A DNA stretch of 64,000 bases from Odobenus rosmarus divergens (Eukaryota; Chordata; Mammalia; Carnivora; Odobenidae), in assembly GCF_000321225.1 (NCBI RefSeq), contig NW_004450397.1:3782091-3846090 (forward strand), given 5' to 3'. Positions 1 to 11,744 of this stretch are shown one piece after another. The notes under the pieces are model-generated. The model worked only from the letters and a program-made list of their open reading frames with translations. It made no database searches and was not told where the DNA came from. A program made the translations under genes and the position numbers. How positions within the stretch are numbered: position 1 is the stretch's first letter; every line of letters begins with the position of its first letter.

Positions 1-190
1 CTGGGTTTCTCAAGCTCAGCATTATTGACATTTTGGGCAAAAGAATTCTCTATTGTGAAACAACAGCCCTAGATGCCAGTAATATGCACCTCTACATCCC
101 CAGCCCAATTGTGACAACAAAAATGTCTCCGGACATTGCCAATTGTTCTTTGTGGGGACAAAATTATCCCTCACCTCCCAAACTAAAAAC
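1..190 (+). mobile_element. MER20 (hAT-Charlie) remnant
   Basis: The block follows the MER20 consensus in order: a start like ggtttctcaa, then attattgacattttgggc, a middle piece containing agatgccagtaatatgcacc, then ttgtgacaacaaaaatgtct and ggacattgccaattgttc. The leading terminal inverted repeat is cut by the window edge and an internal part is deleted. MER20 is a non-autonomous DNA transposon found across placental mammals and long inactive. Assigned from memory of the consensus. Confidence 0.8.
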
Positions 191-484
191 CATGGCTATA
201 ATTTATTTGTTTTAACTGCTATATATCTTTTTCTTTCTACATGCCACATTTTTCATTGTCAAAATTAATTTTCGCCAATCTGATGGATGTAAGATAACAT
301 CTCATTGGTATTTCTCTGATTAGTATTGAGAATATTTCTGTACATTTATTGTCTATTTTGATGGTTTTTCTTTTCTATGAATCACGTTTTCATATCCTTT
401 TTCTAAATAATAAAAACCAAATATAATATAAATGATATTTATTATTTACACATTATTTATATGTTAAATAATATCATATAAATT

Positions 485-678
485 TAAAAATTATTTATTT
501 TTTTGAGAGAGAGCAGGAGCAGGGGGAGGGGCAGAGGGATAGGGAGAAGCAGGTTCCCTGCTGAGTAGGGAGCCCCACACAGGGCTCCATCCCAGCACTC
601 CCAGGGCTCCCAGGACCCTGGGATCATGACCTGAGCTGAAGGCAGACACTTAACCAACTAAGCCACCCAGAAGACTCT
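485..678 (-). mobile_element. CAN SINE (tRNA-Lys-derived), antisense
   Basis: Complement of a carnivore SINE: A/T-rich tail complement, gagagaga pyrimidine-tract complement, a body with ccaggaccctgggatcatga, then the tRNA-like head ending near gccacccag. A short duplication in the middle (cccagcactcccagggctcc) departs from the consensus. No clean TSD is readable, which suggests an older copy. Confidence 0.92.
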
Positions 679-1115
679 ATCTGCAATTGATTTCTATGGA
701 TAGTAATGATTCCGTTGAATTTTGTTCCATAGAGACAACCAGTTGTCCCAGTATCATGCATTGAATAGTATATCTTTTTACCACCAATTAGCAATGCCAC
801 TTTGTCATATATTTCTATTCTATTAGTATATTTTTCTCTGATAGTTACACAACATTTTAACTGCTCTACTTTTATAATAATTTTTTACTTATATTGGGAC
901 AAGTTCTTTTTCTAATATGTTCTTCTTCAAAATTGGCTTGACTTTCATTGTACCTTTGTTATTTTATATACATTTTGAATTCATTTATCGCATATTCTTT
1001 ACAGAATTTTTATTGACAGTGCACTGAATTCATAAATTAATTAGGGAAGAAAACAACATCTTTGTAATATGGTGTGTTTCTATAAATGTTTTTTCTCTCC
1101 ATTTATTGCAGTCTT

Positions 1116-1337
1116 TATAATTATCTTATTTTTTTAAGGATTTTATTTATTTATTTGACAGAGAAAGAGAGACAGCAAGAGAAGGAACACAAGCAGGGGG
1201 AGTGGAAGAAGGAGAAGCAGGCTCCCCGCGGAGCAGGCAGCCTGATGCGGGGCTCGATCCCAGGACCCTGGGATCATGACCTGAGCCGAAGGCAGACACT
1301 TAACAACTGAGCCACCCAGGAGTCCCAGTAATTATCT
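1116..1337 (-). mobile_element. CAN SINE, antisense, with TSD
   Basis: A full-length antisense SINE occupies about 1131-1326. It is flanked by near-identical copies of taattatctta (about 1118-1129) and taattatcttta (about 1329-1340), consistent with L1-mediated insertion into the antisense L1 relic. The head shows gagccacccagg and the body atcccaggaccctgggatca. Confidence 0.95.
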
Positions 1338-1860
1338 TTAAATAAAGTTTTGTAAGTTTATTCATAAATGTCTAGCCCAAATTTTGTTACATTTGGCCAT
1401 ACATTGTTTGGGGTTTTGCAGCTATTATAAATGTCAGTTTTTAAGAATTGAAATTTCCCTATTTGTCACCAATATCAAGGAAGGTAATGATTGTTTGTAT
1501 CTTGATATATCCTGCAAACTTGTTGTACGCTGTAATTAATCCGAATAATTTGTCTGAAGTTCCTCATAGATTTTCTTGTGTAGCATCTATGAATATTGTC
1601 AGTTTTATTTCTTTCTTTCCATTATTTATAACTTGTTCTTCTTGCCTTACTCTGACAACTATGATCTCTTAACAATGTTGAATGGAAGTATTGACAACAA
1701 GCATCCTTGTCTTATTGCTGAATTCAAAGGCAATGTTTCTTATATTTTATTAATAAATATTATGTTTGTATTAGCATTAGGGAGATACCCTTTATCAAGT
1801 AAGGAATTTAGCCATACTTCAAGTTAATTGATTTATTTATCCAGGGTATGAAATAGGAAT

Positions 1861-4261
1861 TTTATTTTCTTTGTAATACTTCTCTCTCCGCAGGTTTATT
1901 TTTCTTTTAGATGCTATCAGCCCAGAATGCTAAACTCATTTGGAAGAAGAGAATAGAGTAAATAGGATTTGACAGAATTAGAAGATGGGGTAGTCAGGGT
2001 TGTTTAATAAAACCTTTTTAAAAAAAATAATCTAAATTGATGAAGCCTTTATATGGTGTTATTTGCAGAATAGGTTGAAAATGGTTAAAGAAATATTGGC
2101 ATAACACCACATTATTTAAAAAGCTATACTTTAATAACCCTGGTTAAAATGAAAATAAACAGTTAAGAATTAGCTCTTCATTCTACATCTATGGTTCTCA
2201 AACTTAGTTATACCTGAAAATCGCCTTGGGTTTAGAAAGAAATCCACACCCAGGTCCCACTGCAGTCTAATTAAGTCAGCCTCTGATAGGGTGGGTTGCA
2301 TGTGGTTGCAGAATAACTTCTGTTTATACAGTGTCTAGATAGTACCACTTCTTTCTTTTCGTACTCCTAAAATTATCATACAACTGAATTGTACGAAGTT
2401 CGTTTTACTAAAAACTGAACAGAGGACATTTTTAACCTTTACCTTTTTTTTTTTCTCAGTAGGGCCGAGACAGGAGAATGTGTGTTCCTTAGGACAGAGC
2501 TAACCTTAGGAAAACCTGCAGCTTCACTTATTCACAAGAACCCCAAGCAGGAGCACATCCGAGTGGCTCACCTCCACGTATGTGAGGCAGCGCTGAGTGA
2601 CTAGCCCCCTTTACATTCCCACCTCCTTCCTCTCCTCTGTCCTATCCTGCTGGACTTCCATCCAGTGACTCATATTTTAAGGGAAATTAGAAAAAGCTTC
2701 TATTTCCAGAAAGGGCTAAAGTTGTAAGTTTATATGAAAGACAGCATGTCAACAGTGTTGCCAAAAAAAAAATTAATAAATCAAAATAACAGATGGGTGA
2801 GCCAAAAATGAAAAAAAAAATAGAACTCTTGGGTGTCATGCAAAACTTATGGAATGTCTGAGGTTTTCTTACAGCCTCCTTTTTAAATTTTGGTTTCCTG
2901 TAGGATATCTCTCTGGGTTTTCAGAGTTCTCGTAATTTCCTTTCTAGACTTCCAGATTTCTTCTTAAAAATATATCCGATGGCTCACGGTGATCACTTCC
3001 TTTCTTCACAGAAACATGTCAACATTCAAATTCAAACATTAAAAAAGTGTTCAGAAATCATAAGGATCTAAGATGCCATGAGAAAGAAACCCGAAGGATT
3101 CTGAGCCACAAATAATATCAAGAAAAGGGAGAGAGGAGGAACTGCATTCACATGCTAAGTAAGATCACATTCAACATGAAGACAGGAATAAAACTAATCG
3201 GAATTCTTAGAAATCCATCAGCTGAAGAATAGGTGCCTTTTTCGAATAGACAAAAGGACGAAGACTTTCACTTTGATACACAACTTATTTTGTTCTGACA
3301 CTTGACATCTATTTTCTCTGAATATGAGATAAACGCCATAAAAATGGCTTTTGATTATGCAGGAATAGGTGTTTACCTTTTCCGGTCAAAGCTAAGGAGA
3401 GGTATTGCTGCTTCATTAAATAGATCCCACAGCTCCACAGAAAGGAACTTTAAAAAGGAAAACCAAAGATGCAAGAAGTGAACATTAAAATTCATATAGC
3501 TCAATGTTTCTGAGAGTTGGGGGGGTGAGGAATTCATCAGGTAAACCTTTTTTATGCAGGTGTGGCAAAAAGTGAAAGAATACGAATGATCCAGTGTGAA
3601 GTCTAACCTCTTGGATATCTCCTAAGCCCAGAGGGGTCAAGTGCCTTTCCCAAGACTTGGTTCTCTTTCTGTTTCATTCTGTGCTTAGCAACTGTTCTTT
3701 AAAATACCGGGTAGAGTAGATATTTCTGTCCTCCATTAATACAATATGGGCCATTGGATTCTTTTATCACTGATAGAAGTTAGCTAAGAACAATAATCTG
3801 GAAATTCCCGAATTCACTTTTATAAAGTATATCAGAACCACGCATGGAAACCAAGGCCCTTTGCACTTTGTGGGCCATAAATAGTCAGGAAAACTTGGGA
3901 AATTGATGTTTCTGAAAGAAATGGTTGGTGATCTCTTTTAAAATACATTTTTAATATGATTAAGTACCTTTTAAAATTGGTCAAATAATTCTAAAGTAAA
4001 ATAGTCCAGTGCTTAAACTACATGAAGATCATATCTAAAGTCTAAATAAATGTTCAGTCATTCCAATAGGAGTAAATCATAAAGAAAATAGCAGATTGGT
4101 TAAATGTGTTCTTTATTCATGGTTTACTCACTGAAACATTGTTCATGGTTTTCTTACTGAGTCTTACAGTCTACATATTTCTTTTTAATTTTTTCTTTTT
4201 ATGTTTCCCATGCTCACAATTCAGACAAAATACCCATTAAAGCAGACAGAAAAAATGATAC
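1861..4261. other. Mostly unique non-coding DNA
   Basis: Apart from a MER5A fragment at 2192-2290 and short A- or T-runs, I recognise nothing here. Both strands are rich in stop codons, and no open frame resembles a known protein. Confidence 0.6.
2192..2290 (+). mobile_element. MER5A (hAT) 5' fragment
   Basis: The head ctatggttctcaaacttagt matches the MER5A terminal inverted repeat. The body then shows cacacccaggtcccactgca and a ctctgataggg segment in consensus order. The right half of the element is missing or too diverged to see. Confidence 0.65.
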
Positions 4262-4276
4262 AAATATTTCAGAGTT

Positions 4277-4474
4277 TGGGCGCCTGGGTGGCTCAGTTGG
4301 TTAAGTAACTGCCTTCGGCTCAGGTCATGATCCTGGAGTCCCGGGATCGAGTCCCGCATCGGGCTCCCTGCTCAGCAGGGAGTCTGCTTCTCCCTCTGAC
4401 CCTCGCCCCTCTCATGCTCTCTAGCTCTCATTCTCTCTCTCTCAAATAAAAAAAAAAAAAAAAAAAAAAACTTT
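4277..4474 (+). mobile_element. CAN SINE, young, 15-bp perfect TSD
   Basis: Near-consensus copy starting ggcgcctgggtggctcagtt, with a B-box-like gatcgagtcccgc, a CT-rich tract and an uninterrupted run of 23 A at 4448-4470. The target site aaatatttcagagtt is duplicated exactly at 4262-4276 and 4475-4489. A pure A-tail, perfect TSD and low divergence point to a recent insertion. Confidence 0.98.
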
Positions 4475-5035
4475 AAATATTTCAGAGTTCTTTGGGGGAT
4501 TCAGATACATTTTTACAATAAAACCTTGATTACTCCAAGAGCACAGAAGTGTCTGAAGGCTGAGAGCAGGAAAAGGGGGCAGGCTAGTAGGAAAGTGGTA
4601 AAGGAGATTTGCAGCCTCGTAGGTTTGATGCAGTGAGCCTTCAATCCTGGAACCCAGGGCACACACCAAGCCAGAAAAAAAGACAGACAGCACCAGGCAT
4701 GGCTATAGTGGTAGGGGGAGGCACTTGGAAAAGATGTGGAAGATTGTGTTTTCCTGATAAATTAGGATGACATAGACAGTACCATAAGGCTTGCTTCATT
4801 ATATGATTGTGAAATTTGGACTCAACTAGAGTGAGGCAAACCCACAAGTTAAAGTGTTTTTAAAGTGGCTTAATAATCACTTTGAAAACAGAACAGAACA
4901 CCCTTTCAGCAGAATGGCTGGAACTTTGATCAACAAATATCCAAGGGACACAGTCAACATTTTGTGAGCAAAAACACAGAATTGGGGCTGGGGTGGGCTT
5001 GGAGTGTACTATACCTAGAAAGATGCTTTCCTTCT

Positions 5036-5236
5036 TTTTTTTTTTTAAAGATTTATTTATTTATTTGAGATAGACAGGGAGAGCAAGGGGGGGAGGGGCA
5101 GAGGGAAAGGGAGACAAGCAGACTCCCCACTGACTGGGGAGCTGATATGGGGCTTGATCCCAGGACCCTGAGATCATGACCTGAGCCAAAATCAAGAGCC
5201 ACATGCTTAAGCTTAACCAACTGAGCCACCCAGGCT
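5036..5236 (-). mobile_element. CAN SINE, antisense
   Basis: A T-run and aaagatttatttatttattt tail complement lead into a purine-rich tract, the body ccaggaccctgagatcatga, and the head ending gagccacccagg. The flanks carry an imperfect repeat (tttccttctt / tttcttcttt), a probable decayed TSD. Confidence 0.95.
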
Positions 5237-7011
5237 CAGTTTCTTCTTTAACTGTGAAATCTGGTGGTAGTGTCATGTGATATAATGTTTTTCAGAGATT
5301 CTGTAGGAAACACCCTCAGTGAAGGATTTATAAAGGTTACAGAAGATAACACAAAGCTATTCGATTTCTTTTTTAAAATTCAAAGGTATTAATTGTTTAA
5401 GATTTTCCCCATTTGTTTCCTCATTTAAGAATCAGCTGCCAAAAGCACCAACACCCCCTCTTTCCCCCCCCCCCGGGGCATATGACCAATTAAAATAGAT
5501 TTTTCTTCTCAATTTTCATCTTCTGGATCCCTTGATGACCTGATTTCATTTCATTTCATGCTGCAGAGGTAAGGGTGATGGGGTACAAATCTGGGTTCTC
5601 TATGGAGTAGGGGATGTGAGGGTTGAGGAAGAGGAGTAGCAAGAGAAGGAGGGAGACCACAGCCCATCTTGTGGTTGGTGAGTTTCCCGACCTTTCCTTA
5701 TGAGTTCATCCTACACCTGTCATTTGGACCAGATCATAGACACTCTTATGCAGAGCCCAGACCACAGCTTGAGAACCATTCATCTACCACAGTATCACAT
5801 AACTTCAAATGATTCCACGGGGGGCCACCAGCCATGCTGGGGTACCAGCTACTCCTCTGGATTTCTTTAGCAATTACTGTTTCTAAAACATTTCAACAAC
5901 TACTCACACACTCATCATATATTCAAAACATAGATTTTTTTTTTTTTTTTGGTACCTACCACAGAAAAGGCCCTATTCTGGCACTAGGAGTGTGCATCAG
6001 TGAACAAAACAAAATCACTGATTTCCTGATTGTTTACATTTCAAGGGGGAACTGTTCTTTATCAAAATACAATATCTCATAAAGTATTTATAATATAGCA
6101 AATGAAAGTGTTCTGGCCAAGACTGGGACCTCAGCCTACCATGAGCTTCTTGCATTGTGAGGAATTAATGCTTACTAAGCACTTAGCATGTGCCAGGCAT
6201 TGTAGAAAGTAATATACATTTTCTTCCTCTTTGGTTGGGAAGTTGAGCTGGATGCTTCCTAAAATATCTATTAAAGTTTAGATTATTTGGTTGGCTGCTT
6301 TAGCTTATGGTGGACCTTCTGCAAATTTTTGCACAGAGATCACTTAAAGCTGTGGCAAAGGAAGATATCTGTATTCAAGAAGTCTCTTGGAATGACTTGA
6401 ATTTGTTGGGGGAGAGGACTTTCCAGTAAATCATGTAATATAGTGGAGAGATCTAGCCCTAGGTTCAAATCCCAGTTTTTCCACTTACCTATCTGAGCTT
6501 CCTCAGTAAATTGGGGTTAATTCATTGCTGTCAGTATTACTGTGAGGATTAAGTTTATTTGTTTAACAAACATTTATGGCATGCCTACTGTGTCCTAGGC
6601 ATGTCCTCCTTGCCACTGAGAATGTAATAATTAACAAGACACATAAAATCACTGTCCCTACAGGATGCCTTAGCTCCTTGCTCCTTTCTTTGTCCTCTCT
6701 TTTGGAGGAAGTCATCTGGTGATCTACAAATAGAAGACAGGGTCCAGTTTTGTGTGAGACCCTCTGGCCTTCTCCAGGTAACTCTTGACAATCTCAGACC
6801 TGATAGAGTAGACCCAGCTCTGAGTCAGGTGGAAAGCAGAGAGGGATGTTCAGAATCCAGCCAAACCTGTTCCCTGGAGTGCCGGTCACTGGGAAGGGCT
6901 TCCAGATCCTAGCCGAATGGTCAAAACATCACCTTATGTTTAAAGCATTCTCTATAAGTACAGTCCAAATTTATTTGCAAATCTTGAACAATGTGCCTTT
7001 GGTTTAAAAAT
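5237..7011. other. Unique DNA with small ancient repeat scraps
   Basis: A C-run (about 5465-5474) and a T-run at 5935-5950 are present. Pieces near 5950-6050 and 6555-6670 resemble a common old mammalian repeat (catttatggcatgcctactg type; not named). 6165-6225 resembles antisense MIR, and 5735-5790 ends like MER5A. No coding signal recognised. Confidence 0.5.
6437..6555 (+). mobile_element. MIR SINE fragment
   Basis: Matches the MIR core in order: gttcaaatcccagtttttcc, acttacctatctgagcttcc, then tgtgaggattaag. MIR is an inactive tRNA-derived SINE shared by all mammals. Moderately diverged. Confidence 0.8.
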
Positions 7012-7023
7012 CCTAAATACTCA

Positions 7024-7193
7024 GGGTGTCTGGGTGGCTCTGTGGGCTGACCATCAGACTCTTGATTTCAGCTCAGGGCACGATCTCAGGGTCATGGGAT
7101 CAAGCCCTGAGCATGGGGCTCTGTGCTTTGCCCCTCCCCTCTGCCCTCCCTCTGTGCTTGTGCATGCTCTCTCTCTCAAATAAATTAATCTGA

Positions 7194-7229
<36 letters not shown>

Positions 7230-7279
7230 AGAAAGAAAGAAAGAAGAAAAAGAAAGAAAGAAGAAAGAAAAAAGAAAGA

Positions 7280-7328
<49 letters not shown>

Positions 7329-7335
7329 AAAAGGC
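7024..7335 (+). mobile_element. CAN SINE (older head type) with expanded GAAA tail
   Basis: The head gtgtctgggtggctctgtgg and middle actcttgatttcagctcagg mark the older CAN subtype, and the body ends in a CT tract and caaataaatt. The A-tail has turned into a GAAA microsatellite at 7192-7332. The TSD cctaaatactca (7012-7023) and cctaaatattca (7336-7347), 11 of 12 matching, brackets SINE plus microsatellite, so the microsatellite grew from the tail. Confidence 0.96.
7192..7332 (+). repeat. (GAAA)n microsatellite
   Basis: About 140 bp of GAAA repeats broken by a few GAA and AAAA interruptions. It is bracketed by the TSD of the SINE at 7024 and gives a low-complexity open frame on the minus strand that is not a gene. 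Confidence 0.98.
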
Positions 7336-7347
7336 CCTAAATATTCA

Positions 7348-8470
7348 AAAGTCAATAGACTCTCCTTTACCTCCACTCCATTATTTTCTTTCTCAGCACA
7401 ATGACAGTACTGTTCTAACCACTAAATATCAGTCAATATCTTATCTATCTTTAAGAAAATCTTAAGCACAAGAAAAAAGTTCATTCATGGGGTGAGTTAA
7501 CTTTTTTTAAAAAATGAGCTAGGACATATTTAAATCTTGAAAAATATAAATGAAGATAATAGGAGTATAGTTTGACTTTCTATCTAATGAGAGAAACCTA
7601 CCCCCCAGTAGTCTGTGAAACACACAGAGGGGATGACAATAAGAAGGATGCAGTGCATATTGCTTAATGGCTCTTGAAATTGATGAACACCAGATATGTC
7701 GCTGCCTTTGTTTTGTTTTGTTTTGTTTTGCCTTTCAAGTTCTTTATTTACCACTCCACACCCTCCATGTTAGCAGAGCCTAGTGTTCTGGAAAAATGAT
7801 TTCCTGAATTCTCTGCAATTTTTTAACATGCCTAGAAACATGAATGTAATACAAATTAAGTTTAAAAAAGAAGAAGAGGGGAGCAGGGAGGGGGGTACTG
7901 AACTAAGTGAAATCCATTGTAATCCTTTCTGCAGTTAATCTAAGGATATAATCAGCTCTCAGAAAGATTATGTTCTCCCTGACTTCTCTGGTCAGGAAAA
8001 TGTCTACTGCTATCTCTAAAAGAACTGAGAGGTCCTGTGGGGCAGAGGAGGGAACTGGAAATAGATGGCATTGTAGATGATCTTAACTTCTTGTGAAATG
8101 ACTAATTTGAATACAATGAAGTTAAACAGCTGCAGATAGTTTCCTGGTTGTTAGCTTTTATCAGCTTTTATATCTAGGCTGGAGGTGGATGTGATTTAGA
8201 AATCTGATAGACTTTTGAACTGTATTATTTCACCTTTTAGGTTAAGGATTGACTCTGACAGCTTTGGGTGGGAAAGCACATAAATGATTTTGCGGTGGGA
8301 GTTGGGTTTTGCTGTTTTTGCTTTATTTTATTTTATTTTTAAAGTGAATCAGCTCTATTTTCTATTTGTTCAAGTGTCAAAAGTGCTGTTTCAGGGAAAA
8401 ATGTCTTTGTTTTACATCGAATTCTGGGTCTTTTTCAGTGGGAGTGAATCAAAGGGAATCAGAGAAATGT
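7348..8470. other. Unique non-coding DNA
   Basis: Contains a short GTTTT repeat at about 7707-7731 and a TTTTA tract at 8319-8340. No transposon or gene recognised. Confidence 0.55.
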
Positions 8471-8484
8471 GAGTTGGCTTTTTT

Positions 8485-8647
8485 TTTAATTTTATTATGT
8501 TATGTTAATCACCATACATTACATCATTAGCTTTTGATGTAGTGTTCCATGATTCATTGTTTGTGCATAACACCCAGTGCTCCACGCAGAATGTGCCCTC
8601 TTTAATACCCATCACCAGGCTAACCCATCCCCCCAACCCCCTCCCCG
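8485..8647 (-). mobile_element. Carnivore L1, 3'-end stub, antisense
   Basis: The block starts with the T-run complement of a poly-A tail and then reads tgttaatcaccatacattac and atgattcattgtttgtgcat, the reverse complement of the carnivore-specific L1 3' UTR. It is severely 5'-truncated, keeping only about 160 bp. The TSD gagttggctttttt (8471-8484) and gagttgactttttt (8648-8661) differs at one position. Low apparent divergence suggests a lineage-recent insertion. Confidence 0.88.
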
Positions 8648-8661
8648 GAGTTGACTTTTTT

Positions 8662-10129
8662 AAAGGAAACAGACAAGAGTCTGGTGTCAAATGTTTTTGT
8701 CCAGAGTTCCATATTGATGATAACTGAAGCTGCTTTCTAGAATTCACAGGAAGTAATTATGACCAGATTTGTTTTTGTGGTATTCACATTCCATCCCATT
8801 TCCCCACCACTCACCCACCCATCCAACCTCTCCATCTTCATGGATATCATTGCTTTTTTCCCAGGGGTAACCACACAGAATAATAATAGACTCAGGAACA
8901 TCAAAACAGTCAAAGCAGTCTTTCTGAAAGCCGGGTCTTATATTCTTCTGCTTCACTACCAAATAGTGTTTTTCTTATGTTGAGCTCTTGAGAATCCATA
9001 TTCGTAAACAATGAGCCAAAAATAATGGACTTGTCTTTTGCTATGTGGTACCTTGCCCTGTGTGACCTCAGCTGCCCAAGCAAACACTGAGCAATAATCC
9101 TGTTGGCCTCTTAGAGAGAGATGGTGGAAACAAGGAATTGTCCCTCCAACTTGAGGATCTTTTTCTTCTTCCCCGTTGGTCTTAAGTTAATTAGAGCAGT
9201 ATGAAAACATATTGTGGGTTTAGTGCAATTATCAAAACTATTACATTAACAATAGAAAAGAATTTATAATTCATAATCATTTCCATTTTTCATGTTGCAA
9301 ATTTCAGGGTTTGGGAAGAATATTTGCATTAATTTTTTCTGTAATCTAAAATATCTAAATTTGAGCATATTTGAACATGTATAACTATTATATATCACTG
9401 ACCCCAATAATTTCTCTCCTCTCTCTGAAACTCCCCTCACACTCTGCCTCCAGCTCAGCTCATGTAGCTTCTCTTATTCTTCTTGTCCTTTTCACCTCGT
9501 AAATATAATTGTTTCCTTCTCACACCAGTTCTCTGTCCTTTCAGTGTCTATACAGCTATTAATCCCTAACCTCATACTACAGTCTCAGGAGCCCATCAAG
9601 TACGGAAAGATGGAACTTCCACCATTTCAAGGAAAGGGCAGAAATAATGAATACTGATGCAACTATATGTACAAAATATACATGTATATGTGTATTGCCC
9701 ATCCTTGTCACAAATTAAAGGGAGGGAGTTATCTGAACTCTGGACTAATAAAATATGAAACTAGTCCTAGAGTGAAACAAATGCATGAAACTTTTATCCA
9801 AAGTGAACATAATTTTCATGGACTTTACAGTAAGCTGCTGGCTAAGGTATGTTCCATCCATACCTTGATAATTGTTTGCCCCATGATGAAGTAAGAAAAA
9901 GGTAAGAATCAATGTAGCCAACTCTTCAGTGCTCTGCCTTCTCTTTGCTTTTTAACATTAGAAAGATGCCGACCTCTATTTAATATTATTGTTGTTCTAG
10001 TGGCTTTCTAAAATCACAGAAATGGTTAAAAATCTTGAAGGAGTAGAGATAAGTGGTTCATCAACCTTTTAACATTTAAAATATTCTCCTGCATATGCTT
10101 TATGCTGGGAAATATTTGTCTTAAAAAAC
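8662..10129. other. Unique non-coding DNA
   Basis: No repeat, exon or RNA gene recognised. The AT-rich stretch 9180-9370 is free of repeats I know. Short open frames here match nothing. Confidence 0.55.
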
Positions 10130-11015
10130 AACTGCTTTACCACCACACACTTATTAAAATGGCCAAAATCTGGAACACTGACAACACAAATGCAGCGATG
10201 ATGTGGAGCAATAGGAACTTTAATTCATTGCTGGGAGAAATGGAAAATGGCACAGCCGCTTTGTAGGACAGCTTGGCAGTTTCATACAAAATTAAATATA
10301 TTCTTACCATATGATGCAACAGTCATGCTCTTTGGTATTTACCCAAAAGATCTGAAAACATATGTCCCCACAAAACCCTGCACACAGATGTTCATAGCAG
10401 CTTCATTCACAACTGCCAAAACAAAGAAGCAACCAAGATGCCTTTCAGTAGGTGAATAGATAAATAAATTGTGGTCCATCCAGACAATGGAATGTTATTC
10501 AGATATTAAAAGACATGAGCTATCGAGCCATGAAAAGATGGGAGGGAAGCTTAAATACATATTATTAAGTAGAAGAAGCCAATCTGAAAAAGGCTACATA
10601 CTGTATAATTCCAATGATAGGACATTTTGGAAAGGGCAAAACTATGGAGACAATAAAAAGTTCAGTGACTGCCAAGGGCTGGGGGGAGGGGGAGATAGAT
10701 AGGTAGACCACAGAGGATTTTTAGGGCATTGAAATTACTCTGTAGGGTACTATAATGATGGATATGTCATTATACATTTGTCCAAATCCATAGAACGTAC
10801 AACACCAAGACTGAAGCCCAATATGAGCTATGGATTTGGGGTGATTATGATGTGTAAGTATAGGTTCATCAGTTGTGACTCTCTGGGGGCTGCTGATATT
10901 GGGGGAGGCTATGCATTTGTGGGAGCAGGGAGTATAGGGAAAATCTCTGTCTTCACCTCAATTTTGCTGTGAGCCTTAAACTGCTATGAGAAAATAGTCT
11001 TAATAAAAAAAATTT
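10130..11015 (+). mobile_element. L1 (L1M type) 3' end: ORF2 C-terminus and 3' UTR
   Basis: The 5' part matches the last portion of L1 ORF2, with the familiar atagcagcttcattcacaac and the typical end-of-ORF2 text near 10460-10530. A residual 70-codon open frame at 10247-10459 is a shred of the ORF2 C-terminus. The 3' UTR follows with a G-rich tract near 10678-10694 and the terminal cctcaattttgctgtgagcc, then an A-rich tail. Degenerate, 5'-truncated and non-functional. Confidence 0.85.
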
Positions 11016-11436
11016 TAATACACCTGTTTTTATTATAATAAAGTCATTTTCTTCTTTAGACTTTTTACTCAACATGAGATACCAGTCTTACTATTAAAAA
11101 CAAATTACTTTCTCTTTGTTACACTGTAAATGATTTTGATGGCAACAATAATAGAAATGGAAGAATTTCTTTTAAAAAAGCCCTTCCACAACTCTCATAT
11201 TAGTCTTCTGAGATATCAACATTCTGGGATCCCAGCTTGCAACCAGACTGAATAGTTTCTTAGGTTTTTTGGAAATTCTGTGATTCTTTTCTGTAAAACT
11301 CTACTTCTCCTAAAAAATAATATTTATGCTACTGGTAATAGCAATAATCAGAAACACAAATATTTTAATGGAAATAGGTAAATTCCCAAAGGAAATATGG
11401 ACATTGAATCTATTCTACAATAACATTCTCATATAA
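11016..11436. other. Unique non-coding DNA
   Basis: AT-rich spacer between an L1 3' end and a SINE; nothing recognised. Confidence 0.5.
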
Positions 11437-11451
11437 GATATTTTCCTCTGA

Positions 11452-11660
11452 GGGGCGCCTGGGTGACACAGTCCATTCAGCATCCGATTCTTGGTTTCAG
11501 TTCAGGTCTGATCTCAGGGTCGTGGGATCGAGGCCAGCATCGGGCTCCGTGCTCAGTGCAAAATCTGCTTGAATTTCTCTCTCCCTCTTCCTTTGTCCCT
11601 TCCCCTGTGCTCATTCTCTTTCTCTCTCTCTCACTGAAATAAATAAAATTTAAAAAAAAA
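11452..11660 (+). mobile_element. CAN SINE (older type), 15-bp perfect TSD
   Basis: The head ggcgcctgggtgacacagtc is followed by gattcttggtttcagttcag and ctgatctcagggtcgtggga, the older subtype. It ends in a CT tract, aaataaataaaa and a short A-run. gatattttcctctga is duplicated exactly at 11437-11451 and 11661-11675. Confidence 0.97.
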
Positions 11661-11744
11661 GATATTTTCCTCTGAGAATGGGGCTACTCAAGATTGGATG
11701 AGAGAAAGACTTCAAGGTTTTGGTGGAAACTGCCTATACTGAGA

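Larger units (their letters stand above)
250..1860 (-). mobile_element. Old L1 ORF2 relic, antisense, split by two SINEs
   Basis: The plus strand reads like the complement of L1 ORF2. A segment near 278-370 resembles the antisense L1 text around gtgaggtgatatctcattg. The stretch 1330-1860 resembles the antisense reverse-transcriptase region (cttgatatatcctgcaaact, catagattttcttgtgtag). It is heavily mutated with no usable reading frame. SINEs at 485-678 and 1131-1326 interrupt it, so the L1 is the oldest layer. Boundaries are approximate; an L1M-type subfamily is likely. Confidence 0.65.

Noticed and set aside
7192..7332. Regular short repeats that might be called a CRISPR array
   Set aside because: A 4-bp unit without spacers, in a mammalian SINE tail; no prokaryotic context.
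7185..7376. Phe/Ser-rich minus-strand open frame
   Set aside because: Translation of the GAAA microsatellite.
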